Source: UBA1794 sp050946375 (GTDB lineage Bacteria > Bacteroidota > Bacteroidia > Bacteroidales > Bacteroidaceae). Taken from it: a stretch of 64,000 bases of DNA. How positions within the stretch are numbered: the first letter of the stretch is position 1; each line of letters opens with the position of its first letter. The notes beneath the pieces are model-generated. The model was not told where the DNA came from and did no database searches. It saw nothing but the letters and a program-made list of their open reading frames with translations. The stretch covers positions 62,001 through 126,000 of the forward strand of contig JBMNUT010000008.1 of assembly GCA_050946375.1 (NCBI GenBank), read 5' to 3'. This document shows, piece after piece, positions 43,192 to 51,688 of the stretch. A program made the translations under genes and the position numbers.

Positions 43192-43235
43192 GAAAGGCTC
43201 TTCCCTAAGACATTTGTTCTTAGGGAGAGCCTTTC
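43192..43235 (+). terminator. Terminator after the glycosidase-like gene
   Basis: An 18-bp stem with one bulged T (43192-43210 with 43218-43235), followed by TCCCTTT. Confidence 0.8.
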
Positions 43236-43266
43236 TCCCTTTATATATAAGGAATAGGACAATCGG

Positions 43267-43298
43267 TTTGGGTAAATCCATCGGAAGAGTTACCTTTG
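43267..43298 (+). promoter_or_regulatory. Promoter of rlmH-nspC
   Basis: TTTG at 43267-43270, a 20-nt spacer and TACCTTTG at 43291-43298, 58 nt before the rlmH ATG. Confidence 0.75.
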
Positions 43299-43355
43299 CA
43301 AACGGAATCTTCAACCCCTTCCTGCACGGCGGGACTTTTTCCTTAAAAACAAAAT

Positions 43356-43829
43356 ATGAGAATCATTCTTCTTGTTGTAGGCAAGACTACGGAGAAGCAC
43401 TTCATCGAAGGGCTGAAAGACTATGCAGACCGGCTGGGACACTATACCGATTTTCGAATAGAGGTTATCCCCGAGCTTCGAAACACGAAAAGCCTGAGCG
43501 AAGACGTGCAGAAAGAAGAAGAAGGAAAACTCATCCTGAAGTCGCTCCAACCGGGTGATGACTTGATTCTGTTAGACGAACGGGGTAAGGAAATGCGCTC
43601 GCTGGAGTTTGCAGAATGGCTGCAGACACGCTTCAACCGTGCACCGCGCCGATTGGTCTTTCTCATCGGCGGTCCATACGGATTCAGCCCGCAAGTAAGA
43701 GAGAAGGCCAATGCAGCCCTGTCTCTCTCGCGTATGACTTTTTCCCATCAAATGATTCGACTGATTTTTGCCGAACAGCTTTACCGGGCTTTCACCATAT
43801 TGCACAATCAGCCTTACCATCATGAATAA
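43356..43829 (+). CDS. rlmH: 23S rRNA (pseudouridine(1915)-N3)-methyltransferase RlmH
   Basis: SPOUT-class methyltransferase acting on helix 69 of 23S rRNA in assembled ribosomes. 157 residues, the usual length. Family marks: KTTEKHFIEGLKDYADRL, the SAM-binding knot FLIGGPYGFSPQVR and the C-terminal SLSRMTFSHQMIRLIFAEQLYRAF. Ends in the common QPYHHE-type tail. Overlaps or abuts the next gene. Confidence 0.97.
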   Translation: MRIILLVVGKTTEKHFIEGLKDYADRLGHYTDFRIEVIPELRNTKSLSEDVQKEEEGKLILKSLQPGDDLILLDERGKEMRSLEFAEWLQTRFNRAPRRLVFLIGGPYGFSPQVREKANAALSLSRMTFSHQMIRLIFAEQLYRAFTILHNQPYHHE

Positions 43830-43851
43830 AAACGAAACTACAAAAAATATT

Positions 43852-45000
43852 ATGGTCGACTATTCGCAAATTCCTTCTCCCTGCTATGTATTGGAAGAAA
43901 AACTCCTGCGCCAAAATCTTGAACTGATTCGCAGCGTACAGGAACGGGCCGGCGTGGAAATCATTCTTGCCTTTAAAGCCTTTGCCCTTTGGAAGGCGTT
44001 TCCCATTATCCGGGAGTACGTGAACGGTTGCACGGCAAGCTCTCCCTATGAGGCGCAAATGGCCGTAGAGAAATTTAAAAGCCGCCCCCACACCTATTCG
44101 CCGGCCTATACGGAAGAAAATTTTCCCGGTCTGTTGGAAAAGAGCAGCCACATAACATTCAATTCCCTATCACAATACGAACGTTTCTACCCACAGGTAA
44201 AGGCATACACTGCTCATCCGGTTTCATGCGGGCTGCGTATAAATCCGGAATTCTCGGAAGTAGAAACCGAGCTCTACAATCCTTGTGCCCCGGGAACCCG
44301 CTTCGGAGTGACGTCTGACCTGCTTCCTCTGGGACAATTGCCGGAAGGAATTGAAGGATTCCACTGCCACACTCTTTGCGAAAGCTCGGCAAACGACTTA
44401 AAAGAGATGCTTGCCCATCTGGAAGAGCACTTTGCTCCCTGGCTTCCCCAGCTGAAATGGCTGAATCTCGGTGGCGGTCATCTCATGACGCGTAAAGGAT
44501 ACGACGTGGAATTGCTTGTCTCGCTACTCAAAGACTTACGCCGCCGATATCCGAACTTACATATTATATTAGAACCCGGAGCCGCATTCGTATGGCAAAC
44601 CGGGACATTGCTTGCAAGTGTGGTAGACATTGTTGAAAACCGGGGCATCCGCACGGCTATACTCGACGTGAGTTTTACATGCCACATGCCCGATTGTCTG
44701 GAAATGCCCTATCAGCCTGTTGTGCGGGGAGCATCGTCTACACCGCGCGACGGGGAGTTCGTATATCGGTTGGGAGGAAATAGCTGTTTGAGCGGAGACT
44801 ATATCGGAAACTGGGGCTTTGACCACGAATTGCAGATTGGGGAGCGTATTATTTTTGAGGATATGATTCATTATACCACGGTTAAAACAAATATGTTCAA
44901 TGGCATCGCTCATCCCTCCATTGCGCTGTGGCGAGCAGATAATCAGCTGGAAATCTTTCGAATATATACTTATAAAGATTACATTGAGCGTATGTGTTGA
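43852..45000 (+). CDS. nspC: Carboxynorspermidine/carboxyspermidine decarboxylase
   Basis: PLP enzyme (fold III, alanine-racemase-like) of the alternative spermidine pathway of Bacteroidota. 382 residues from MVDYSQIPSPCYVLEE; a Met ten codons upstream (43822), overlapping the rlmH stop, is possible but does not match the family start. ILAFKAFALW holds the PLP lysine, LNLGGGHLM the glycine-rich phosphate loop, ILEPGAAFVW and the second-subunit SCLSGDYIGNW follow. Follows rlmH. Confidence 0.92.
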   Translation: MVDYSQIPSPCYVLEEKLLRQNLELIRSVQERAGVEIILAFKAFALWKAFPIIREYVNGCTASSPYEAQMAVEKFKSRPHTYSPAYTEENFPGLLEKSSHITFNSLSQYERFYPQVKAYTAHPVSCGLRINPEFSEVETELYNPCAPGTRFGVTSDLLPLGQLPEGIEGFHCHTLCESSANDLKEMLAHLEEHFAPWLPQLKWLNLGGGHLMTRKGYDVELLVSLLKDLRRRYPNLHIILEPGAAFVWQTGTLLASVVDIVENRGIRTAILDVSFTCHMPDCLEMPYQPVVRGASSTPRDGEFVYRLGGNSCLSGDYIGNWGFDHELQIGERIIFEDMIHYTTVKTNMFNGIAHPSIALWRADNQLEIFRIYTYKDYIERMC

Positions 45001-45053
45001 GCGGTTTGGGCAGAATAAATTGAAGAAAAAAACATTTTTCTTGCCCGAAATGC

Positions 45054-45083
45054 TTGCTAATTCAAAAAGAATGCCTACCTTTG
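45054..45083 (+). promoter_or_regulatory. Promoter of the tRNA Gly-Leu-Leu-Gly cluster
   Basis: TTG at 45054-45056, a 19-nt spacer and TACCTTTG at 45076-45083; the first tRNA starts 24 nt later. Confidence 0.7.
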
Positions 45084-45106
45084 CAACCGCAAAACCAAAA
45101 AAGACT

Positions 45107-45179
<73 letters not shown>

Positions 45180-45258
45180 CGACGCACATTTACAGGATTT
45201 AATAAAGGAAGAACAAGAAAATTACTTCCTACTCTGCAACGAGAAATTGCAGTGCTTT

Positions 45259-45341
45259 GCCCAGGTGGCGGAATGGTAGACGCGCTAGTTTCAGGTACTA
45301 GTGGTAGCAATATCGTGTAGGTTCGAGTCCTATTCTGGGCA
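45259..45341 (+). tRNA. tRNA-Leu(CAG)
   Basis: 83 nt with a long variable arm; acceptor GCCCAGG with TCTGGGC, anticodon loop TTCAGGT giving CAG, T arm AGGTTCGAGTCCT, discriminator A. Confidence 0.93.
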
Positions 45342-45390
45342 CTGTTACGGGGAAGGATAATAGAATTGTTTTCCTTTTACCTATCGGAAT

Positions 45391-45474
45391 GGAGAGGTGG
45401 CGGAATTGGTAGACGCGCTACTTTGAGGGGGTAGTGGCAATTATGCCGTGGGAGTTCGAGTCTCCTCCTCTTCA
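45391..45474 (+). tRNA. tRNA-Leu(GAG)
   Basis: 84 nt with a long variable arm; acceptor GGAGAGG with CCTCTTC (one G-U), anticodon loop TTGAGGG giving GAG, T arm GAGTTCGAGTCTC, discriminator A. Confidence 0.92.
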
Positions 45475-45500
45475 CTTCGAAAAAAACGTCAGAAACCAAT

Positions 45501-45573
<73 letters not shown>

Positions 45574-45577
45574 CCCT

Positions 45578-45624
45578 ACTTTGGCAGGAAATATTCAAGC
45601 AATAGTTTCCTGCCAAAGTTTTTT
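45578..45624 (+). terminator. Terminator of the tRNA cluster
   Basis: A perfect 14-bp stem (45578-45591 with 45606-45619) followed by a T run. The next gene starts 18 nt after it. Confidence 0.85.
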
Positions 45625-45641
45625 AATATACCACGAGAATC

Positions 45642-46658
45642 ATGGCTGAATTTGTCCGAACTTCCCAGTCAATTCTGAAGACTGCCTTCACTTCTTTTGC
45701 TTTCTCGCTCGTCTTATTACAAAATGTACAGGCATTTAATACATATCCGTTACCCGAGACGGTGAACACAGACTCCCTTTTTGCCAAAGACAGTCTGCAT
45801 TTGCAGTTCGACGCCCAAAGCGGAATACCAATTCCTCCAGCATATTGTACCACAAGACAAGAGAAAGCCGGGTTTATCACCCGCAACTGGTGGAAAAACA
45901 CCCGCCCGGAAGACTTTTACCAATATGCTCATACGGAAAAAGCAGCGGAAGGAGAACAGAGATTAGTCGACTTTCTTTCTTTTTTGCCCTTATGCGACTC
46001 TATCAACCAGCAATATTCGCTCAATAATCTCTTGACACTTGCCGCTTGTTCCGACTCTACAAACAAGACATACAACTGGGTCAATGATTTATTGGAGAAA
46101 TACCTTTGGGACGAAGAGTCTCCGATGTACAACGAAACCCTATACGCTTTTGTGCTTCGCTATAGAGCTTTTCGCCCGGAAGAAGAGGAAGGAAGCAAAA
46201 CGAGAGCCGCCATGCTACTGCCGAAGCTACTCCAAAATCAAACAGGTACGCTCCCCAATGATTTATTGTTAGGACTGCCAGACGGAAGTGAGACCACTTT
46301 GCACGAATTATTGCGTAAGCCCAGCCAAAAAGCCTATACCCTATTGATACTTTACGACCTTGATTGTGTCGTATGTCAGGAACTGATCGATAAAATCACC
46401 CGCATCTCTCCTCAATATCCGCAACTCCAAGTTATTACCATACAGCTATATAAGCAAAATATCCCTGCCTGGAAATCCTATATCCAGCAACTCCCTTCCC
46501 TATGGATTCATACCTATGACGCCAAAGAGGCCGTATTTATGGAAGAAACCTACTACATGCGAAGCTCTTCTGCCTTATATTTGCTAGATAAACAAGGCAC
46601 TATCTTGCTAAAGAATGCTCAAATTCAGACATTGCAGGAATACTTGTCGAACCACTGA
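45642..46658 (+). CDS. Exported DUF5106-type protein with thioredoxin-like C-terminus
   Basis: 338 residues. An N-terminal export signal (about 1-31, ending NVQA) is followed by a helical region of about 170 residues typical of DUF5106 proteins (ITRNWWKNTRPEDFYQYAH, LLEKYLWDEESPMYNETLYAFVLR). The thioredoxin-like domain from about residue 200 has a CVVC active-site-like motif in LLILYDLDCVVCQELIDKI. Probably a periplasmic redox or thiol-handling protein of the TlpA/ResA type; function not established. It follows the tRNA terminator closely, so its promoter must overlap that region. Confidence 0.75.
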   Translation: MAEFVRTSQSILKTAFTSFAFSLVLLQNVQAFNTYPLPETVNTDSLFAKDSLHLQFDAQSGIPIPPAYCTTRQEKAGFITRNWWKNTRPEDFYQYAHTEKAAEGEQRLVDFLSFLPLCDSINQQYSLNNLLTLAACSDSTNKTYNWVNDLLEKYLWDEESPMYNETLYAFVLRYRAFRPEEEEGSKTRAAMLLPKLLQNQTGTLPNDLLLGLPDGSETTLHELLRKPSQKAYTLLILYDLDCVVCQELIDKITRISPQYPQLQVITIQLYKQNIPAWKSYIQQLPSLWIHTYDAKEAVFMEETYYMRSSSALYLLDKQGTILLKNAQIQTLQEYLSNH

Positions 46659-46700
46659 CCTGCAAAACCAATTAAACCTCACTACTAAAAACATACAGAT

Positions 46701-47639
46701 ATGGAAAAGATTGCTAAAAAACTGACCGACCTCATCGGAAATACTCCCCTGCTTGAACTCGCCTCATACGGCGCAAAACACAATCTGCAGGCTACCCTGA
46801 TCGCCAAACTGGAATACTTCAACCCCGCCGGAAGCGTAAAAGACCGCGTAGCGCTGGCCATGATTGAAGCAGCCGAAGCGCAAGGCCTGCTGAAACCCGG
46901 AGCTACCATCATCGAACCGACGAGCGGCAACACCGGAATAGGCCTGGCATTCGTAGCCGCAGTCAAGGGATATACCCTCATTCTCACCATGCCCGAAACG
47001 ATGAGCATCGAGCGCCGAAACTTAGTCAAGGCACTGGGTTCAAAAGTAATCCTTACCCCCGGAGCGGAAGGCATGCGCGGCGCTATCCGGAAAGCCGAAG
47101 AGTTACATCAGGAAATCCCCGGCTCTTTCATTCCCCAGCAGTTCGAGAATCCGGCAAATCCGGCTGTCCACGAACGTACGACCGGTGAAGAAATTTGGAA
47201 AGGTACCGACGGAAATATCGATATCTTCGTAGCTGGCGTAGGAACAGGCGGCACAGTCAGCGGAACGGGAAAGGCTTTGAAAGCACACAACCCCAAGATT
47301 CAAATCATCGCTGCAGAACCGGCCGAGAGTCCCGTACTGACTCAAGGAAAAAGCGGAGCACACAAGATACAAGGCATCGGCGCCGGATTCGTCCCGGGCA
47401 ACTACAATGCAGAAATAGTAGATAAGGTAATCGACGTACCCGGCGATGAAGCCATCCGAACCGCAAGGGAATTGGCACATACCGAAGGACTTTTGGTAGG
47501 AATATCCTCCGGAGCTGCCGTATGGGCTGCCACACGTCTGGCCGAATGCCCCGAGAATAAAGGCAAACGCATCGTTGTCCTCCTGCCCGACGGCGGCGAA
47601 CGCTATCTCTCCACCGAACTCTTTTCCTTCAGCGAATAG
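46701..47639 (+). CDS. cysK: Cysteine synthase A
   Basis: O-acetylserine (thiol)-lyase, PLP fold type II. 312 residues. PLP lysine in NPAGSVKDRVAL, substrate loop TSGNTGIGLAF, phosphate-binding GTGGTVSGTG and the C-terminal GISSGAAVWAA. Makes cysteine from O-acetylserine and sulfide. Convergent with the small membrane protein gene 19 nt away, with no terminator seen in between. Confidence 0.96.
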   Translation: MEKIAKKLTDLIGNTPLLELASYGAKHNLQATLIAKLEYFNPAGSVKDRVALAMIEAAEAQGLLKPGATIIEPTSGNTGIGLAFVAAVKGYTLILTMPETMSIERRNLVKALGSKVILTPGAEGMRGAIRKAEELHQEIPGSFIPQQFENPANPAVHERTTGEEIWKGTDGNIDIFVAGVGTGGTVSGTGKALKAHNPKIQIIAAEPAESPVLTQGKSGAHKIQGIGAGFVPGNYNAEIVDKVIDVPGDEAIRTARELAHTEGLLVGISSGAAVWAATRLAECPENKGKRIVVLLPDGGERYLSTELFSFSE

Positions 47640-47658
47640 CCCGTATCCTTAGAAAGAT

Positions 47659-48009
47659 TCACTTTTCTTCCGCTTCCCTCCGCTCCAATACCGGAATGCG
47701 GAAAGCGGTGTACAGCTGAATTACGGCGGCTATAGCCACTGCCAATATCCATTCGTTTCCCCGCGGCAAGTACTTCATCAAGATACCTGCCACAACCAGA
47801 AACAAACTACTGAAGACCCGTTGTCGATACAGCCGTATGATGACGGGATCTTTTGTTTGTACCGGCATGAAGAACTGGGCTATGGCCATCAAAGCCCCGC
47901 CCGTAATTAAAATATAAGGTGCTCCCTCGCGAAAAGGCAAGTAAGCCACCAGCCCCGCCAATGCGCATACGGCACCGGGGATATAAAGTTTTGTCAGAAA
48001 TTGCTTCAT
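47659..48009 (-). CDS. Small membrane protein of unknown function
   Basis: 116 residues with about four hydrophobic segments (LYIPGAVCALAGLVAYLPF, YILITGGALMAIAQFFMP, VFSSLFLVVAGILMKYL, WILAVAIAAVIQLYTAF). Not recognised beyond conserved Bacteroidota context. Its start overlaps the stop of the FtsB-like gene by 4 nt (ATGA type), so it is coupled to a division gene. Confidence 0.75.
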   Translation of the reverse strand: MKQFLTKLYIPGAVCALAGLVAYLPFREGAPYILITGGALMAIAQFFMPVQTKDPVIIRLYRQRVFSSLFLVVAGILMKYLPRGNEWILAVAIAAVIQLYTAFRIPVLERREAEEK

Positions 48010-48398
48010 GGTTGGTCGTTTGCTATGCGTGAAACGTCGCTCTCCTCCTCGGCCTCACCTACGGAAACCGACACGCCCGGCGGGAGTTCAAGCAAGTCTT
48101 CTTCGAAAACGAACACATCTTCGTTCGGCTTCTTCATGAAGTATCGCTCGCGTGCCGTGCGTTCCACCTCCAGCGGGTTCGTCTTCAATTCTTCCAACGC
48201 ACGGGTATCCCGCTCGTATTCCTTGTTATAGGCTTCGATTTGCCGGTCAAGTTCCATCAGACGGTGCATGTTCAGGATGCGCTGATACACGCTGCTGTCG
48301 CCCACAAATCCTATGAGTCCGACGAATAAGAGCACCGTTATTACATACTTGTTGCTCCTGCGGCGCACGAAATGCCAGACGGCTTTGAGTTTTTCCAT
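48006..48398 (-). CDS. FtsB/DivIC-like septum formation protein
   Basis: 130 residues from MEKLKAVWHFVRRRSNKY. A short cytoplasmic basic start, one membrane helix (about 18-38), then a coiled coil (MHRLMELDRQIEAYNKEYERDTRALEELK) and the family segment LEVERTARERYFMKKPNEDVF. These proteins link FtsQ and FtsL at the divisome. The frame is open upstream but the promoter box at 48425-48432 supports ATG 48398. Confidence 0.85.
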   Translation of the reverse strand: MEKLKAVWHFVRRRSNKYVITVLLFVGLIGFVGDSSVYQRILNMHRLMELDRQIEAYNKEYERDTRALEELKTNPLEVERTARERYFMKKPNEDVFVFEEDLLELPPGVSVSVGEAEEESDVSRIANDQP

Positions 48399-48424
48399 TT
48401 CGGAGAATTCGGTTATGAACGGTA

Positions 48425-48483
48425 CAAATGTATAAAAAATGCAGGGATTCTCCATCCTACCCTCATATTTTTCCCTAAATTTG
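48425..48483. promoter_or_regulatory. Divergent -7 boxes for the FtsB-like gene (-) and dnaX (+)
   Basis: TACATTTG on - at 48425-48432, 26 nt from the FtsB-like start. TAAATTTG on + at 48476-48483, 97 nt before dnaX. Confidence 0.55.
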
Positions 48484-48575
48484 CCGGAGCTTTTCCCGAA
48501 AAGCCCCGGCGCTTTTTTCCCAACGTGCCGCTACTTTTTGCGAAGAGCCCCTACACTTTCCCCGAAAACATGCAT
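48465..48575 (+). repeat. Degenerate intergenic repeat, copy 3 (dnaX leader)
   Basis: TTTTCCCGAAAAGCCCCGGC, ACTTTTTGCGAAGAGCCCC and TTTCCCCGAAAACATGCATC in a row at roughly 30-nt spacing; same word family as the other intergenic copies. Mostly inside the transcribed leader of dnaX. Confidence 0.45.
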
Positions 48576-48580
48576 CACCT

Positions 48581-50443
48581 ATGAGTCAGTATATCGTATC
48601 GGCCCGCAAATACCGCCCGACGACATTCGACAGTGTAGTAGGCCAACAAGCCCTGACCACTACGCTGAAAAACGCAATCCGCTCCCACAGGCTGGCACAC
48701 GCCTACCTCTTTTGCGGACCGCGCGGAGTCGGGAAGACCACTTGTGCGCGCATTTTCGCCAAGACCATCAACTGCTTCCATCCCACCCCCGAGGGAGAAG
48801 CCTGCAACGAGTGCGAGTCATGCCGGGCATTCAACGAGCAAAGAGCGTTAAACATACATGAGTTAGACGCAGCCAGCAACAACAGCGTAGACGACATACG
48901 CCAGCTTGTCGACCAAGTGCGCATTCCCCCTCAGATCGGTTCCTACAAGGTATTCATCATCGACGAGGTGCACATGCTCAGTTCCGCAGCGTTCAACGCA
49001 TTTCTCAAGACGCTCGAAGAGCCGCCCGCCCATGCGGTATTCATCCTGGCCACTACCGAAAAACACAAAATCCTGCCCACCATCCTCTCCCGATGCCAGG
49101 TCTACGATTTCAACCGCATGAGCGTAAGCGACATCGCCGGACATCTGGCTTTCGTAGCGGCGCAGGAGCATATCGAAGCCGACCCGGATGCCTTGAGCAT
49201 TATCGCCCAGAAAGCCGACGGAGGAATGCGCGACGCCCTTTCCATCTTCGACCAGGTTGTCAGTTATGCCGGCGGGGGAAAAGTGACCTACGAGCAGGTC
49301 ATAGAAGACCTCAATGTGCTCAATTACGAATATTACTTCCGTCTGACCGAGCATTTCCTCAAGAATCAGGTGAGCAACGTCCTGCTCATTTTCGACGAGA
49401 TACTGCACAAAGGCTTCGACGCACCCCACTTCATCAACGGCCTGAGCAACCATTTCCGCGACCTTCTGGTAAGCCGCGACCCAGCCACTCTGCCGCTTTT
49501 GGAGACAACCCCTACGCTGCGCGAACGTTACCAGAAGCAGGCAGCCCAGTGCCCGCCGCACTTCATCGAGCGCGCCATGCGGCTCTGCAACGATTGCGAC
49601 CTCAATTACCGTGTAAGTAACAACAAACGTTTCCTCATCGAGCTGACCCTCATCCGCATAGCCCAGCTCACCGAAGAAGGAAGCGAGGCAGACGACTCGG
49701 AAGGCGCGGGGCGTAGCCCCAAAAAGTTGAAACCCCTATTCCACCCCGCCGGGCAGCCAGCCGCACAATCTGCTGCGTCCGCACCTGAAAGCCCTGCCCC
49801 TCAGCCCGCTTCGCCCCGTACCGAGACACCTGCGGCAGCTCCCCAACCCGCTCCGGCCCCTGCACCCGTAGCCCAAACCGTATCTTCTTCTGCACCGCCG
49901 CGCCGGCACAAAGGCGACTTCGGCTTCTCCATCAAGAAAATGCAGGCCCAGCAGAAAGCAGCTTCCGCCGCACCGGCCGCACCCTACCCACAAGTCGCGG
50001 TCGAAAATACCGGCGGCGCGGACAACATGGTCAAGGAGAATCCCACCACCTACGAGGCAACAAACAGACCGACCACGCCGCTTTCGGAGGCCAACCTGCG
50101 CATCCATTGGCGCGGATTTGCCCAACAATTACCCCAGGCCGACAAGGCTCTTCAGATACGCATGCTGGGGCTGATGCCCGAAGTGCGGGATGCCGAAGCC
50201 GGCAGCTTCGAGGTTGTTGTAGACAGCAGCATGCTGGAGAAAGACCTCCTGCGCATCCGTCCCGATTTGGAACAATACCTTTTCCAGCATTTGCAACGCC
50301 CCTGCCACATGAACATCAGCGTACGCGAAATCGAGGAACAGCAACAAATGGCGCTGACCCAAAGCGAACGTTTCCAGAAGATGCAGGAAATCAGCCCCGC
50401 CCTGCGCCGCCTGCGCGAGGAACTGGGACTGGAAATAGAATAA
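48581..50443 (+). CDS. dnaX: DNA polymerase III subunit gamma/tau
   Basis: Clamp-loader ATPase. 620 residues. Walker A at about 45-53 (GPRGVGKTT), zinc-module cysteines in CFHPTPEGEACNECESCRAF, Walker B FIIDEVHMLS, sensor/SRC motif ILSRCQVYDF. A Pro/Ala-rich linker (about 385-470) precedes a C-terminal tau-like domain. The linker is rich in PAP/QPA repeats. No frameshift signal was looked for beyond noting no long A run. Confidence 0.96.
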   Translation: MSQYIVSARKYRPTTFDSVVGQQALTTTLKNAIRSHRLAHAYLFCGPRGVGKTTCARIFAKTINCFHPTPEGEACNECESCRAFNEQRALNIHELDAASNNSVDDIRQLVDQVRIPPQIGSYKVFIIDEVHMLSSAAFNAFLKTLEEPPAHAVFILATTEKHKILPTILSRCQVYDFNRMSVSDIAGHLAFVAAQEHIEADPDALSIIAQKADGGMRDALSIFDQVVSYAGGGKVTYEQVIEDLNVLNYEYYFRLTEHFLKNQVSNVLLIFDEILHKGFDAPHFINGLSNHFRDLLVSRDPATLPLLETTPTLRERYQKQAAQCPPHFIERAMRLCNDCDLNYRVSNNKRFLIELTLIRIAQLTEEGSEADDSEGAGRSPKKLKPLFHPAGQPAAQSAASAPESPAPQPASPRTETPAAAPQPAPAPAPVAQTVSSSAPPRRHKGDFGFSIKKMQAQQKAASAAPAAPYPQVAVENTGGADNMVKENPTTYEATNRPTTPLSEANLRIHWRGFAQQLPQADKALQIRMLGLMPEVRDAEAGSFEVVVDSSMLEKDLLRIRPDLEQYLFQHLQRPCHMNISVREIEEQQQMALTQSERFQKMQEISPALRRLREELGLEIE

Positions 50444-50464
50444 TCCCTCCAGACTTCAACAAAA

Positions 50465-50497
50465 AAGACTTGGCACGCCTTCAGCGAGCCAAGTCTT
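50465..50497 (-). terminator. Terminator overlapping the 3' end of queF
   Basis: A 10-bp stem (50465-50474 with 50488-50497), followed on the - strand by TTTTTTG. The stem includes the last codons of queF. It may also stop dnaX transcripts. Confidence 0.75.
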
Positions 50498-50975
50498 GCA
50501 TTTTCATCCGCTCCTCTGCCCACGCCTCGTAGCGTGTGCCCGGTTTGCCATAATTGGCATAGGGATAAATCGAAATCCCCCCGCGGGGCAGAAAGAACCC
50601 TTTCACTTCCATGTATTTCGGTGCCAGCAGCGCCACCAGATCATGCAGGATTACGTTGACACAGTCCTCATGAAAGCTCCCATGGTTGCGGAAGCTGAAC
50701 AAATAGAGCTTCAGGCTTTTGCTCTCCACCAAGCGCTCGTCGGGAACATACGATATGCGAATCTCCGCAAAGTCGGGCTGTCCCGTAATAGGGCACAGCG
50801 CCGTAAACTCAGGGCAGTTGAACCGTACCCAATAGTCCCGCTCCGGATGCTTGTTGGCGAAGCATTCCAATACCTCGGGCGCATAATCTTGCCGGTACAC
50901 CGTCTTGTGTCCCAACAGAGTCAGCTCCGGCTCTTTTCCGGCATGTGCGCTTTCGGCCGTGTGTTTTTCTTCCAT
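50481..50975 (-). CDS. queF: NADPH-dependent 7-cyano-7-deazaguanine reductase
   Basis: Reduces preQ0 to preQ1 in queuosine synthesis. 164 residues, the short unimodular QueF type. Catalytic Cys in RFNCPEFTALCPITGQPDFAEI, substrate motif ESKSLKLYLFSFRNHGSFHED, and the C-terminal FFLPRGGISIYPYA. 39 nt after the metallochaperone-like gene and probably cotranscribed with it. Confidence 0.96.
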   Translation of the reverse strand: MEEKHTAESAHAGKEPELTLLGHKTVYRQDYAPEVLECFANKHPERDYWVRFNCPEFTALCPITGQPDFAEIRISYVPDERLVESKSLKLYLFSFRNHGSFHEDCVNVILHDLVALLAPKYMEVKGFFLPRGGISIYPYANYGKPGTRYEAWAEERMKMQDLAR

Positions 50976-51014
50976 TTCCTCGGCTTTACGTAGTCGGATT
51001 TTCAGAAAAACACT

Positions 51015-51224
51015 TTAAGAAAGCGGTTCAGCCTTGAAGCCTGCTGCGCTCACCCACTGCACCACGTCGCCTGCCGCGCAGTCACCTTCTACCGTCAGCG
51101 TACGCTCGGGCGTAGAAAGGTCTATCGACCACTGCTCGTGAGCCATGTGCTTGTCCAGTTCTTCACCTATGCGCGCTACGCAACCGGCGCATTTTGCATT
51201 TGTCTTGAAGTGCATTGTTGCCAT
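51015..51224 (-). CDS. Heavy-metal-associated (CopZ-like) domain protein
   Basis: 69 residues forming one HMA domain. The metal-binding motif is CAGC (KCAGCVARIGEELDK, Cys12 and Cys15), with the usual beta-alpha-beta pattern and the ending VVQWVSAAGFKAEPL. Probably binds Cu(I) and hands it to the CopA-type ATPase encoded 465 nt upstream on the same strand. RBS AAGGAGAT upstream; own promoter at 51314-51344. Confidence 0.85.
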   Translation of the reverse strand: MATMHFKTNAKCAGCVARIGEELDKHMAHEQWSIDLSTPERTLTVEGDCAAGDVVQWVSAAGFKAEPLS

Positions 51225-51313
51225 TTTCGGTTATCTCCTTTTTTAAATTTGAACATTATCTTTCGTCGTCCGTGCCCCGCCCTTTCATATCGGGGCGCGG
51301 TCGTTTGGGAAGG

Positions 51314-51344
51314 CAAATATAAGTCTTTTCCGGCAAGGGCGAAA
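51314..51344 (-). promoter_or_regulatory. Promoter of the CopZ-like gene
   Basis: TATATTTG on - at 51314-51321, a 19-nt spacer and TTTC at 51341-51344 (one mismatch to TTTG). Confidence 0.6.
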
Positions 51345-51560
51345 GTCTTTTTCCAAAGGTTCTGCCACCGGATGGAAAAAGTCCTACCAGTTCGCAGAAA
51401 AAGCCCTGCATCTTTTTCAGAAAACAGGCAGGGGGTTTTCAAAAAACAGGCAAGCCTATTCCACACTGCCGCCGGTCCTTTCTTTCCATACCGCGCAACT
51501 GTTGGCAGAAAAGCCGGGGACTTCCCGGAAGAAAAGAGTCTTTTTCGATGCAAAAAAGTA
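51326..51560. repeat. Degenerate intergenic repeat array, copy 4
   Basis: The longest array: GTCTTTTTCCAAAGGTTCTG, GGATGGAAAAAGTCC, CAGAAAAAGCCCTGCATC, TTTTTCAGAAAACAGGCAGG and CAAAAAACAGGCAAGCC at 51347-51455, then more divergent copies to 51560. Fills the 464-nt gap between the copA stop and the copZ-like gene; no gene found there. Confidence 0.5.
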
Positions 51561-51688
51561 CCCGTTTCCTTGAAAAAAATCGACTCCTTATCTTTGCGCT
51601 CACCGTATTTCATGTTTCACGCCCTAAACTGACTGACGCCATGAAGGAGACTTTTCTCTCCCTGCTTGCCCGCTTCCCGGCCTGCCAC

